From contig DATAXV010000044.1 of the NCBI GenBank assembly GCA_036272915.1, forward strand, positions 5,462 through 69,461: 64,000 bases of DNA. Reading direction: 5' to 3'. This DNA is from DATAXV01 sp036272915 (lineage in GTDB: Bacteria > Chloroflexota > Dormibacteria > Dormibacterales > Dormibacteraceae). Both the position numbers and the translations under genes were made by a program. The notes under the pieces were generated by a model. That model was not told the origin of the DNA. It saw only the letters and a list, made by a program, of their open reading frames with translations, and did not search any database. Positions 1 through 8,519 of this stretch are shown in pieces; the stretch's first letter is position 1, and every line of letters begins with the position of its first letter.

Positions 1-282
1 ATGCTCTTCCCCGGCCACGGCGACCCGGTCCGCGAGGCCGCCGCCCGCATCGAGTGGTGCCGCGAGCACCGCCTGGAGCGGGAGGAGCAGGTGCTGGCGG
101 CGGTGCGCGGGGAACCGGGGACGGCGGAGGAGCTGACGGGCCGGGTGTACGTGGCCGAGCTCCAGGCCAACCCCGCCCTGCTTCGAGGCGCCGAGGCGAC
201 GCTGCTGGCGCACCTCGCCAAGCTGGTCGAGGACGGTCGGGTCCAGCTCGTCGGGGACCGCTACGAGCCTGCCGCCGACTAG
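1..282 (+). CDS. MBL-fold metallo-hydrolase, C-terminal part (cut by window edge)
   Basis: The visible 93 residues begin at the window edge with LFPGHGDPV, the late metal-binding His motif of beta-lactamase-fold hydrolases. A helical tail of about 75 residues follows, rich in Glu/Arg and Leu, of the kind seen as the winged-helix-like end of LACTB2-type MBL proteins. The catalytic HxHxDH motif would lie upstream of the window and is not seen. The first ATG coincides with the edge and is very unlikely to be the true start. Substrate cannot be judged. rlmN follows on the same strand after about 60 bases. Confidence 0.7.
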   Translation: MLFPGHGDPVREAAARIEWCREHRLEREEQVLAAVRGEPGTAEELTGRVYVAELQANPALLRGAEATLLAHLAKLVEDGRVQLVGDRYEPAAD

Positions 283-340
283 TCCTCCGGCAGGTGCCGG
301 TTCTGGCGCGACCCGGCTCGTATCATGCACTGACCAGTCC

Positions 341-1438
341 ATGACGTCGCCCACACCCTCGCCCCGAGGGATCCTGCCCGACGCCGCCGAGCTCCCCGCC
401 CTGACCAGCCTCACCTCCGCCGAGCTGGAGGCGTGGATGGCGGAGCGGGATCAGCCCCGGTATCGCGCCGACCAGCTCCGCCAGCGCCTCGCCGAGGGCA
501 TCGCCCCGGAGGAGATGCTGGAGCTTCCGCAGAGCCTTCGCGCCGAGCTCGGCCAGGCCTTCCGGACGAGCTCGCTGCGCGCGATCCGGCGGCTGGACGC
601 GGACCGGGGATCGACCTCCAAGCTCCTCTACCGCCTGGACGGCGGCTACACCGTCGAGGCGGTGGTGATGCGATATCCGCATCGCTCGACGCTCTGCATC
701 TCCTCCCAGGTCGGCTGCCCCATCGGCTGTCCCTTCTGCGCCACCGGTCAGGGGCCGTTCGGGCGCAACCTGGCCGCGCACGAGATCGTCGACCAGGCGA
801 TCGACGCGGCCCGCCTGCTGCGGGAGGAGGGGAGGCGCCTCTCCCACGTCGTCTTCATGGGCATGGGCGAGCCGCTCGCCAACTACGCCTCGGTGCTCGG
901 AGCCGTCCGCCGGATCAGCGATCCCGACTGGCTGGGCATCAGCCCGCGCCGGATCACGGTCTCCACCTCGGGTCTGGTGCCGCGCATCGAGCGGCTGGCC
1001 GAGGAGGACCTGCCCGCCACCCTGGCCATCTCCCTGCATGCGGCGAGGGACGAGCTGCGCGACGAGCTGGTCCCGATCAACCGGCGCTACCCGCTGGCAC
1101 AGCTGGTCCCCGCCGCCCAGGCCTACGGCGCGCGCACCGGGCGCCGCGTCAGCTACGAGTGGGTGCTTCTGGCCGGCGTCAACGACACCCAGAGGGACGC
1201 CCGCGACCTCGGCCGGCTCCTCGACCGCCGGCTGGCGCACGTCAACCTGATCCCCTTCAACCCGGTGCCGGACACGCCCTACAGGGAGCCCTCGCCGGCG
1301 GCCGTCGAGCGCTTCGCCGGCCAGGTCCGCGATCAGGGCCTCAACGTCACCGTCCGGGACACGAGGGGTCGTGAGAGCGAGGCCGCCTGCGGCCAGCTCC
1401 GGGCCAGGGCCATGGCCGAGGACCCCCGCCTCCGCTGA
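341..1438 (+). CDS. rlmN: Dual-specificity rRNA/tRNA adenine-C2 methyltransferase RlmN
   Basis: Radical-SAM enzyme that methylates C2 of A2503 in 23S rRNA and A37 in some tRNAs. The 4Fe-4S cluster motif CxxxCxxC is at Cys126, Cys130 and Cys133 (GCPIGCPFCATGQ). The conserved C-terminal Cys that carries the methyl intermediate is Cys350 (EAACGQLRA), and the GMGEP loop lies near residue 176. Length 365 aa is usual for the family. The ATG at 341 gives an N-terminus of normal length. A TATCAT at 321-326 could be its -10 box, leaving only a short leader. It stands between the MBL hydrolase and an MpaB-like gene with no obvious functional link. Confidence 0.95.
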   Translation: MTSPTPSPRGILPDAAELPALTSLTSAELEAWMAERDQPRYRADQLRQRLAEGIAPEEMLELPQSLRAELGQAFRTSSLRAIRRLDADRGSTSKLLYRLDGGYTVEAVVMRYPHRSTLCISSQVGCPIGCPFCATGQGPFGRNLAAHEIVDQAIDAARLLREEGRRLSHVVFMGMGEPLANYASVLGAVRRISDPDWLGISPRRITVSTSGLVPRIERLAEEDLPATLAISLHAARDELRDELVPINRRYPLAQLVPAAQAYGARTGRRVSYEWVLLAGVNDTQRDARDLGRLLDRRLAHVNLIPFNPVPDTPYREPSPAAVERFAGQVRDQGLNVTVRDTRGRESEAACGQLRARAMAEDPRLR

Positions 1439-1484
1439 CCACCGTCGACGGCGGCCGCCTCCCTCCACGCGCCATGCTGGAGCC

Positions 1485-2297
1485 ATGAACGGCTCCGATC
1501 CTGATCTGGGCCTCTTCGGGCCGGGCTCGATGGCCTGGCGCATGCACCGGGAGCCGGCGATGCTGCTGGGCGGCCTCCGAGCGCTCATCGTCCAGGCCCT
1601 GCACCCGCTGGCGATGGCGGCGGTGGTCGACTTCAGCGACTACGAGTCGGACGTCTGGGGGCGATACGACCGGACCAGCAACTACGTCAACACGACCATC
1701 TTCGGCACCACCGCCCAGGCCCTGGCCGCCGGGCGCCGGGTGCGCGAGGTGCACGTCCCCATCCACGGCGTCGACGCCGTCACCCAGCGTCCCTACGCGG
1801 CCGGCGACCCCGTCCTCCTGCTCTGGGTGCACGCGGTCCTCATCGATTCCTTCGTCACCGCCTATGACCGTCTCTGCCGGCCGCTCGGCGATGGCGACCG
1901 GGACCGCTACGTGGCCGAGATGGTCCGGCAGGCGGAGCTGGTCGGCCTGGCCGCGGCGGACGTCCCTGCCAGCTGGCAGGCCAACGTCGACTACCTGGCG
2001 TCGCAGCAGGCGGAGCTGCAGGCGACGCCGGCGGCCCGCCGCGCGCTGGACACCATCCTGCGGCCGCCGCTGCCCGCCTGGCGCCGCCCGTTCTGGTCGA
2101 TGATCGCGGCGGCGGCGCTCTCCATCACCCCCGACTACGCGCTGTCCATGTACGGCCTTCGACGTCCCCCGCTCAGCGACGCCCTGCTGCGGCCGTCGAT
2201 CCGGATCTTCGCCGCCACCGCCCGCCGTTTCCTTCGCCCGCCGCCGGTGATCGTGGCCGCCCGCCGCCGCGCGGCGGAGGCCGGGAGCACCCTGTAG
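1485..2297 (+). CDS. MpaB/latex-clearing-type oxygenase family protein (DUF2236)
   Basis: The 270-residue product matches the DUF2236 / ER-bound oxygenase MpaB family: an early GPGSMAWRMHREPAMLLGG segment, ALHPLAMAAV with the conserved His, then a helical core containing LLWVHAVLIDSF. Family members such as rubber oxygenase Lcp and fungal MpaB are haem-binding oxygenases; the substrate of bacterial homologues like this one is mostly unknown. The start at 1485 is chosen because an upstream in-frame start would overlap the rlmN end with low-complexity sequence. A methyltransferase starts 2 bases after the stop, so the two are probably cotranscribed. Confidence 0.75.
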   Translation: MNGSDPDLGLFGPGSMAWRMHREPAMLLGGLRALIVQALHPLAMAAVVDFSDYESDVWGRYDRTSNYVNTTIFGTTAQALAAGRRVREVHVPIHGVDAVTQRPYAAGDPVLLLWVHAVLIDSFVTAYDRLCRPLGDGDRDRYVAEMVRQAELVGLAAADVPASWQANVDYLASQQAELQATPAARRALDTILRPPLPAWRRPFWSMIAAAALSITPDYALSMYGLRRPPLSDALLRPSIRIFAATARRFLRPPPVIVAARRRAAEAGSTL

Positions 2298-2299
2298 GC

Positions 2300-2980
2300 A
2301 TGACCGGTATCGAGCAGCAGCAGATCGACTACTACCGGGCGAGAGCCGGCGAGTACGACGAGTGGTTCCTCCGCCGGGGCCGCTATGACCAGGGACCGGA
2401 GAACAACGGCAGCTGGTTCACCGAGGCGGAGGTCCTCCGCGAGCGCCTCGCTGAGCTCGGGCCTCTGGGCCGGGTCCTGGAGCTGGCGGCCGGTACCGGC
2501 ATCTGGACCGAGCGGCTGATCCGGCAGGCGGAGGGCGTCCACTGCATCGACGCCGCCCCCGAGACCGCCGCCGTCAACCGGGCGCGGAACCCCTCGCCCT
2601 CGATCACCCACGAGGTCGCCGACCTCTTCGACTGGCGACCGAGGGACCGCTACGACACCGTCTTCTTCGGCTTCTGGCTCTCGCACGTGCCGGAGCACCG
2701 CTTCGAGCCGTTCTGGGAGACCGTCGCCGGTGCCCTGGCGCCGGGTGGCCGGGTCTTCTTCATCGACTCGCGGCCGGATCAGACCTCGACCGCGCCCGAG
2801 CACCTGGTCGACGACAGCGGCTACCAGGTGCGGCGGCTCAACGACGGCCGCAGCTTCCGCATCGTCAAGCGGTACTACGAGCCCGACGTCCTGCAGGGGC
2901 GCCTTCGCCGGCTGGGCTGGGCGGTCGAGGTCGGATCGACACCCCGGTACTTCCTCTGGGGGACGGGCGGCCGCGCCTGA
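2300..2980 (+). CDS. Class I SAM-dependent methyltransferase
   Basis: A 226-residue Rossmann-type methyltransferase. Motif I is VLELAAGTGIWTERL at about residues 54-68. The acidic loop after beta-2 (CIDAAPE) and a post-motif DTVFFGFWLSHVP are visible, followed by an LAPGGRVFFIDSR motif. No substrate-recognition domain can be named. It follows the MpaB-like gene by 2 bases and faces gltX, which is on the opposite strand. Confidence 0.85.
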   Translation: MTGIEQQQIDYYRARAGEYDEWFLRRGRYDQGPENNGSWFTEAEVLRERLAELGPLGRVLELAAGTGIWTERLIRQAEGVHCIDAAPETAAVNRARNPSPSITHEVADLFDWRPRDRYDTVFFGFWLSHVPEHRFEPFWETVAGALAPGGRVFFIDSRPDQTSTAPEHLVDDSGYQVRRLNDGRSFRIVKRYYEPDVLQGRLRRLGWAVEVGSTPRYFLWGTGGRA

Positions 2981-2996
2981 CGCCGGCTGGCGACCG

Positions 2997-4373
2997 TCAG
3001 GCGGCCCGGCGGAGCCTGGTCATCGCCTCGTCCTTGGGGAGGAGGGCCAGGGTGTAGTGGAGCGGCGGCGACACCTTGCCGGCGACGGCGTTGCGGATGG
3101 GGGAGAAGAACTTGCCACGGCCCCAGCCGCGCTCCTCGCGCACCGCCTCCAGCGACGTCTCGATCGCCCCCGGCTCCCACGGTGTACGGTCGAGCCGCTC
3201 GATCGCGGCCTGGATCATGCCGCGCTGGGCCTCGTCGAACTCCGGCGTCGCCGGCGCGGTGGCCAGGTAGCGGAGCAGCTCCTGGGCCGCGTCGAGGCGG
3301 GGGAGCCGCTCCTTGATCGCCGGCACCGCGGCCCGGATCGTGTCCTCGCCGAGGCCGGGCAGGAAGGGCGTCAGCCTCCGGGCCAGGTCCTCGTCGTCGA
3401 GGTTGCGGATGTAGACACCGTTGAGCCAGTCCAGCTTGCCCCAGTCGAACATCGCCGGCGACCGCTGCACCCGGTTCATGTCGAAGACCTCGATCAGCTC
3501 ATCGAAGGTGAAGAGCTCCTCCTCGGTGCCCGGGTTCCAGCCGAGCAGCGCCAGGTAGTTGAGCACCGCCTCGGGCAGGTAGCCCCGCTCCTGGTAGGTC
3601 TCGAGCTTCATCTCCGGGTGCTTCCGCTTGCTCAGCTTGGCGTGGTCGCTGCCGATGATGACCGGCAGGTGGGCGAACGCCTCCGGCCGCTCGTAGCCGA
3701 GGGCGTCGAACAGCATCAGCTGGATCGGCGTGTTGGAGAGGTGCTCCTCGCCGCGGAAGATGTGGGTGATCCCCATCGCCGCGTCGTCGATGGTGCTGGA
3801 GAGGTTGTAGAGCGGCGATCCGTCGCTGCGCATCAGGATCGGGTCGCTGATCAGCTCGTTCTCCCACCGCATGTCGCCGCGGACGAGATCGGTGAAGGTG
3901 GTCTCGCCCTCGGGGACCTTGAACCTGACCGTGAACTCCTCACGGTCGGTCGGCGGGTTGGTGAGGCAGCGCCGCGAGTAGCGGTAGGGGACGCCGCGGA
4001 GCTTGGCCGCCTGGCGCTCGGCGTCGAGCTCCTCGGGCGTGCAGTAGCACCGGTAGGCGTGACCCTCGACGATCAGGCGGGCGGCGTTCTCGCGGTAGAG
4101 GTCGAGGCGCTCGCTCTGGCGGTAGGGGGCGTGGGGGCCGCCCACGTCCGGACCCTCGTCCCACTCGAAGCCCATCCAGTGGAGACCGTCGTAGACGGCG
4201 GTCTCGTACTCGGGCCGGTTGCGGGCGGCGTCGGTGTCGTCCAGCCGGAGCACGAAGGTGCCCTCGCGCTGCCGCGCGAAGAGCAGGTTGAACAGCGCCG
4301 TCCGGGCACTGCCCATATGGACGTAGCCAGTCGGGCTGGGAGCCATTCGCAGACGTACGGCACGGTCGGGCAC
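2997..4373 (-). CDS. gltX: Glutamyl-tRNA synthetase
   Basis: Class Ic aminoacyl-tRNA synthetase charging tRNA with glutamate. The HIGH-type motif appears as APSPTGYVHMGSARTALFN near residue 11, and the KMSKS-type motif as KLSKRK near residue 250. Length 458 aa fits bacterial GltX, with an alpha-helical anticodon-binding C-terminus. The sequence alone does not say whether it is discriminating or also charges tRNA-Gln. The start is GTG at 4373. A TAAGAT box lies only 6 bases upstream, which suggests a leaderless transcript; an internal ATG at 4346 is possible but would remove the first beta strand. Confidence 0.96.
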   Translation of the reverse strand: MPDRAVRLRMAPSPTGYVHMGSARTALFNLLFARQREGTFVLRLDDTDAARNRPEYETAVYDGLHWMGFEWDEGPDVGGPHAPYRQSERLDLYRENAARLIVEGHAYRCYCTPEELDAERQAAKLRGVPYRYSRRCLTNPPTDREEFTVRFKVPEGETTFTDLVRGDMRWENELISDPILMRSDGSPLYNLSSTIDDAAMGITHIFRGEEHLSNTPIQLMLFDALGYERPEAFAHLPVIIGSDHAKLSKRKHPEMKLETYQERGYLPEAVLNYLALLGWNPGTEEELFTFDELIEVFDMNRVQRSPAMFDWGKLDWLNGVYIRNLDDEDLARRLTPFLPGLGEDTIRAAVPAIKERLPRLDAAQELLRYLATAPATPEFDEAQRGMIQAAIERLDRTPWEPGAIETSLEAVREERGWGRGKFFSPIRNAVAGKVSPPLHYTLALLPKDEAMTRLRRAA

Positions 4374-4379
4374 CGACGT

Positions 4380-4385
4380 ATCTTA
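4380..4385 (-). promoter_or_regulatory. Candidate -10 box of a leaderless gltX promoter
   Basis: TAAGAT on the minus strand ends 6 bases before the GTG start of gltX, so transcription would begin at or next to the start codon. No good -35 box is seen. The same geometry occurs at the malic enzyme and crtB starts. Confidence 0.4.
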
Positions 4386-4456
4386 TGGCGACCCGGCGCC
4401 GGGCCGCGAGCGAGGTGCGTGACCGCGACGGTTCGGTGTGGTACCGCTTAGGAACG

Positions 4457-5329
4457 ATGACTGACACCGTCCGCACCGCTCCGACTCTTCAGAGGGGCTA
4501 CCTGATCGCCGGCGGGCTCCGACTGCACCACGTCTGGGGCGGGGAGGGCGAGGCCGTGCTCTTCCTCCACGGCCTCGGCTCGGCCGGTGACATCGGCTGG
4601 CGCTACGCCCTGCCCGCCATCGCCCGGAAGCACCTGGTCCTCGCCCCCGACATGCCCGGCTTCGGCCGCAGCGAGAAGCCGCGCAGCGGCTACGGGCTCG
4701 GGCTCTTCACCGCCAGCGTCATCAGCTACCTGGACGCCCTCGGCATCGCCAAGGCGGCCGTCGTCGGCGTCTCCATGGGCGGACGCGTCGCGCTGGAGCT
4801 GGCCAGGCGCTACCCGCAGCGTCTCTCCCGCCTGATCCTGGTCGACGCGCTCGGGCTCGGTTTCCCCCGCGTTCTGGGCCACGCAGTGTTCATGCTGCCC
4901 GGCGTGGGTGAGACGGCCCTGACCGTGTCCAACGCCGTGCTGCGCTACGTGCCGGCCGAGGGCCTGCGCCGGGCGACGGCCCGGCTCCGGCTCTTCCGCT
5001 ACCCGGAGCGGTCGCTCGACGACGCCTACCTGGAGGCGATCCGGGACGTCACCCTGGAGCGCCGCAGCAACTCCGCCTACCTGGCAACCCTCCGCTCGCT
5101 GGCCCGGCGCGGGGCCGAGGACCTCAGCGGCGAGCTCGCCCACCTGCCCATGCCGGTGCGCCTGATCTGGGGCGCGGACGACGTGCTCTTCCCGGTCGAG
5201 CAGGCGTGGCGCGCGCACGCGTTGACACCGGAGGCGAGGCTGGCCGTGATCGAGGACGCCGGCCACTCCCCCGAGATCGAGCAGCCCGATGCCTTCAACT
5301 CCTCGCTCGAGCGCTTCCTCCACGATTGA
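4457..5329 (+). CDS. Alpha/beta-fold hydrolase
   Basis: A 290-residue alpha/beta hydrolase. The oxyanion-hole HGLGS, nucleophile elbow GVSMGG, acid in WGADDVLFP and catalytic His in DAGHSPEIE are in canonical order. Substrate is unknown; relatives include esterases, meta-cleavage product hydrolases and epoxide hydrolases. The ATG at 4457 places the first beta strand correctly. Upstream in-frame codons would add Arg-rich sequence in the divergent gltX promoter region. Its 3' end overlaps the PlsC-like gene, so the two are probably cotranscribed and may act in lipid metabolism, which is inference. Confidence 0.85.
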   Translation: MTDTVRTAPTLQRGYLIAGGLRLHHVWGGEGEAVLFLHGLGSAGDIGWRYALPAIARKHLVLAPDMPGFGRSEKPRSGYGLGLFTASVISYLDALGIAKAAVVGVSMGGRVALELARRYPQRLSRLILVDALGLGFPRVLGHAVFMLPGVGETALTVSNAVLRYVPAEGLRRATARLRLFRYPERSLDDAYLEAIRDVTLERRSNSAYLATLRSLARRGAEDLSGELAHLPMPVRLIWGADDVLFPVEQAWRAHALTPEARLAVIEDAGHSPEIEQPDAFNSSLERFLHD

Positions 5330-6188
5330 CCGCTATCAGGGCGAGGAGTACCGGCTCGCGCTGGCCGCGCCACCCGAGCCCCTGCTCCATCCCGACCCGT
5401 CCCGGCCGACGCGCCCCTACCGGCTGCTGCTGATCCTCGCCCGGTTCCTGACCGCCGTCCTCTTCCGCTTCCATGTCGACGGCCTCGAGCAGGTGCCGGA
5501 GCCGCCCTTCATCGCCGCCAGCAATCACCAGGCCTGGTACGACACCATCTTCATCCTCGCCGCCCTCTCCCGGGCCCGTTCCGGACGGCTGCCGATGGTC
5601 TACACGATGGCCAGGCGGGACACCGTGTTCAACCGCCCCTGGAAGCGGCGGCTGCTGCCCCATTTCGGCATCTTCCCGATCCAGCCCCAGCAGGGAGAGC
5701 TGGACCAGACCGGCCTGCGCTCCGTCTACCAGGTCCTCGGCCGGGGCGGCGTCGTGCTGATCTTCCCGGAGGGCCGCTACTCGCGCGGCCGGGACCTGAG
5801 GCCGCTCCGGAAGGGGGTCGGCCACTTCGCCCTGCAGGCGGGCGTCCCCATCTGCCCGATCGCCATCTCGGGCCTGGAGCGGCTGCGCCTGCGCGGCCGC
5901 TCTAGGCTCTCGTTCGGGCCGCCGGTGTGGCCCGACCCACCGCGGTTCTGGGGATTCAACCGGCAGGTCCAGCGGATGGTGGACCGGGTCAGGCGGGCGA
6001 TCCTCCGGCGGCTGGACCGGATGCCCCTGGATGGCGGGAGGAGCCCCCTGTCGCGGGCTCGTGCCCGTCTCCGCCAGGCGATGGTGTGGGCGACCGACCG
6101 GATGAGGCCGGAGGCCGTCCAGGGCCGGACGTCGGCGATTCTGGGCGCGATCGGCCGGGCGTGGCCTTTCCGCCGCGGCCCGGACTGA
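5289..6188 (+). CDS. 1-acyl-sn-glycerol-3-phosphate acyltransferase-like protein (PlsC family)
   Basis: Contains the HX4D motif (NHQAWYD) about 75 residues in and FPEGRYSRG about 75 residues later, the two signatures of LPLAT acyltransferases that move acyl groups from acyl-CoA or acyl-ACP to lysophosphatidate. The last ~90 residues are Arg-rich and not part of the core fold. The ATG at 5289 overlaps the preceding hydrolase by 41 bases; the true start may be a little further in. It lies downstream of an alpha/beta hydrolase on the same strand. Confidence 0.82.
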   Translation: MPSTPRSSASSTIDRYQGEEYRLALAAPPEPLLHPDPSRPTRPYRLLLILARFLTAVLFRFHVDGLEQVPEPPFIAASNHQAWYDTIFILAALSRARSGRLPMVYTMARRDTVFNRPWKRRLLPHFGIFPIQPQQGELDQTGLRSVYQVLGRGGVVLIFPEGRYSRGRDLRPLRKGVGHFALQAGVPICPIAISGLERLRLRGRSRLSFGPPVWPDPPRFWGFNRQVQRMVDRVRRAILRRLDRMPLDGGRSPLSRARARLRQAMVWATDRMRPEAVQGRTSAILGAIGRAWPFRRGPD

Positions 6189-6382
6189 CGGCCGACCCGA
6201 GGCCGACTCCGGATGGTGCAGGGGGCCGACGGAGGCACCCCTGCACGCGGACCGTGGAAGCTGTGAGTCGGTCTTGGAGGCGCGGCGGCCGCCCGAAATG
6301 TGTGACCGACGGGTGCGACCGCCGCAGGGAGGGAGGAGATTCCTGGCGCTCTGGTGGCCTCACCGCCCTCTCACCGACATGA

Positions 6383-6396
6383 TAACAGTGCTGTTA
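6383..6396. promoter_or_regulatory. Perfect inverted repeat, candidate operator
   Basis: TAACAG-TG-CTGTTA is a perfect 6-base dyad in an AT-rich island within the otherwise GC-rich 280-base spacer 6189-6469. It sits about 75 bases before the secreted-protein ORF at 6470. No gene is seen in the rest of this spacer. The dyad resembles repressor half-sites in general, but the cognate protein is unknown. Confidence 0.35.
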
Positions 6397-6469
6397 GATA
6401 TTGGCATGGGAAGATTGTCATGGGGGCGGCGCCGGACCCCTTTGAGGGGGGCCTGACGGCGGCGGCTGG

Positions 6470-7126
6470 ATGCGGACCATGTCCTCCGCGGCCCGCCGGC
6501 ACGCGGGACAACCGCCCATGCGGCATTCGCGTTCGGCCGATTGTGGCCGGTCGGTGCGTGCGCGAAGCTGCGAAGCGGTGCTACGCCTCTCTTCGGTCCG
6601 AGCGCATGCTGTCCGGTCGCTGGCCGGCCTGATCGCCGCGGCCGCCCTGCTCCTGCTGGTCTCGGCTCCGGCCGGTGCCGAGGGGAACCTACCGGCGAAC
6701 CAGAGGTCGGACGTATACAGCTCCCGGACGCTGGATGTCGTGCCCCACTCCTGGTCAACCCTCGACCGAACGCGGCTGGGTCTGCTCACCGTGAACCACG
6801 TCACCGAGATCCCAGCCCGGCGTCAGGTGACGCTGGACGTGCTGATCTTCAACAATCCCTCGGCCTGCCTCGGCAACGGCATACCCGGGCTGTCGCCATG
6901 CGGTGCCGCGGACATGACGGCGGGTGGCCCCGCCGGGTTCGTCAGGCTGACCGGTCCGACGCTGCGGACCACCCCCTCGGGGGCGCTGACCATGCCCGCC
7001 TGGATCGCCTCGCGCCAGATCACCAATCCGCTCGGCGCGGAGCTGATCCTCAGCTTCGACATCGAGGGCTGCGGCACGGGTCTGGCCTGCGCGGACGACC
7101 TGACCGTGCACAATCCCGGCTCCTGA
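6470..7126 (+). CDS. Secreted hypothetical protein
   Basis: Not recognised. An Arg-rich N-terminal stretch is followed by a strong hydrophobic segment (LAGLIAAAALLLLVSAPAGAEG), a signal peptide with an AxA-type cleavage site. About 150 mature residues follow, with predicted beta character and four Cys (CLGNGIPGLSPC and GCGTGLAC) that could form two disulfides. The n-region is too long for a normal signal peptide if the ATG at 6470 is used; an internal ATG at 6518 or a later GTG is likelier. No partner genes; the RAM-domain gene converges from the right. Confidence 0.55.
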   Translation: MRTMSSAARRHAGQPPMRHSRSADCGRSVRARSCEAVLRLSSVRAHAVRSLAGLIAAAALLLLVSAPAGAEGNLPANQRSDVYSSRTLDVVPHSWSTLDRTRLGLLTVNHVTEIPARRQVTLDVLIFNNPSACLGNGIPGLSPCGAADMTAGGPAGFVRLTGPTLRTTPSGALTMPAWIASRQITNPLGAELILSFDIEGCGTGLACADDLTVHNPGS

Positions 7127-7172
7127 CCGGACCCCGACCGCGCTGCCCCGGTCGCCTACCGCGCGGTCATCT

Positions 7173-7400
7173 TCAAGAGAAGACCAGGCAGGTGGTGGTC
7201 TTGAAGACGCCCTCGACGTTCTGGATCTCGGAGACGATGGTCTGGCCGATGGCGTTGACGTCAGGCCCCTCGCAGACCGCGATCACGTCGTATTCGCCGG
7301 TGATGGGGTCGGCGGCGACCACGCCGTGTCGACCCCGCAGGTTCCGTGCGATGTCGAGCGCCTTACCCGGCGAGGCGGTGATCAGTACGTACGCCTTCAT
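7173..7400 (-). CDS. Stand-alone Lrp/AsnC ligand-binding (RAM) domain protein
   Basis: The 75 residues correspond to the C-terminal RAM domain of Lrp/AsnC regulators: AYVLITASPGKALDI, then a GVVAADPITGEYDVIAVCEG core and an ending ITTTC-like strand. The helix-turn-helix half is absent. Such stand-alone RAM proteins form oligomers that sense amino acids and are not DNA binders on their own. A GGGGAG ribosome-binding site lies 9 bases before the ATG. It sits just downstream of a threonine dehydratase on the same strand, so an amino-acid-sensing role is plausible but inferred. Confidence 0.85.
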   Translation of the reverse strand: MKAYVLITASPGKALDIARNLRGRHGVVAADPITGEYDVIAVCEGPDVNAIGQTIVSEIQNVEGVFKTTTCLVFS

Positions 7401-7490
7401 GCCACATCTCCCCTCGTTAACGCGGCTCCAACGACGGGTTCACTGTAGCCGCAAGCGCCCAACCTGACCAGTCCCGGGACAAGGGGGGGC

Positions 7491-8486
7491 TCAGCGCGTG
7501 CCGAGGGCCTTGACCATGGCGTCCTCGGTCGCGTTGGCCCCCGAGATGAGGGCGACCACGCGCTCGTTGGGAACCGGCCGGTAGTGGTAGAGGAGGGCGG
7601 CGATGGTGGCCGCGCCGGAGGGCTCGGCGAGCACGTGCTCCCACTCGAAGAGCAGGCGCATGGCCCGCAGCATCTGCTCGTCCTCGACCCGGATCATGCT
7701 GTCGACGTAGCGGCTGGCGATCTCGTAGCAGTGGAGACCGGGACCGCTGGCGGCGAGGCCGTCGGCGATGGTCTTGACCTGGGGCAGCGTGATCGGCCGG
7801 TGCTCCTCGAGAGACCGCGTCAGGCCGTCGGCCCCGGCCGGCTCGACGCCGACCACGCGCACCGAGGGGAGCCTCTCCTTGAGGTAGAGGGAGACGCCGG
7901 AGATCAGCCCGCCGCCGCCGACCGGCACCAGGATGGTGTCGAACTCGGGAAGGTCGCGGAGGACCTCGACCGCCAGCGACCCCTGGCCGGCGATGACGTC
8001 GGGATCGTCGAAGGCGTGGACCAGCGTGGCACCGCTCGAGGCCTGCTGACGGGCTGCCTCCAGGTACGCCTCCTGGTAGCTGCGGCCGTGGTAGACGACT
8101 CGGCCGCCGAGCCGCTGGATCGCCTCGACCTTGAGCGGGTTGGCGCTGTCGGGCACGTAGACGGTGGCGGGGATGCCGAAGACCCGGGCGGCGTAGGCCA
8201 CGCCCTGGCCGTGGTTACCCGCCGAGGCGGTGATCACGCCCGCGGCCCGCTCCTCGGGAGCGAGGCGGATGACCTTGTGCAGCGCGCCCCTGACCTTGAA
8301 GGAGCGGGTCGGCTGCATGCACTCGAACTTGAGGTGGACCTGGCAGCCGACCTTGGTGGTGAAGGCACGGGAAGGCTGGAGCGAGGTCGGGGTGAGGTAG
8401 CGCCAGAGGCTGCGCGCCGCCCCTTCGACGAAATCGGCGTCGAGGGTCGGCTGGCCCTGGGTCTCGGTGGTTGGGGCCCCCTTCAC
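7491..8486 (-). CDS. Threonine/serine dehydratase (PLP-dependent, catabolic type)
   Basis: Fold-type II PLP enzyme that deaminates threonine to 2-oxobutanoate or serine to pyruvate. The Schiff-base Lys is in RSFKVRGA, the cofactor-phosphate loop is VPVGGGGLISG, and SAGNHGQG follows the usual spacing. At 331 aa it has only the catalytic domain, lacking the C-terminal ACT regulatory domain of biosynthetic IlvA. It starts at GTG 8486, 34 bases after the malic enzyme stop. With the RAM-domain protein behind it and malic enzyme ahead, the trio suggests amino-acid-to-pyruvate metabolism, which is inference. Confidence 0.88.
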   Translation of the reverse strand: MKGAPTTETQGQPTLDADFVEGAARSLWRYLTPTSLQPSRAFTTKVGCQVHLKFECMQPTRSFKVRGALHKVIRLAPEERAAGVITASAGNHGQGVAYAARVFGIPATVYVPDSANPLKVEAIQRLGGRVVYHGRSYQEAYLEAARQQASSGATLVHAFDDPDVIAGQGSLAVEVLRDLPEFDTILVPVGGGGLISGVSLYLKERLPSVRVVGVEPAGADGLTRSLEEHRPITLPQVKTIADGLAASGPGLHCYEIASRYVDSMIRVEDEQMLRAMRLLFEWEHVLAEPSGAATIAALLYHYRPVPNERVVALISGANATEDAMVKALGTR

Positions 8487-8519
8487 GATCGGGCCGATCT
8501 CCGCGACACGGCGTACATG

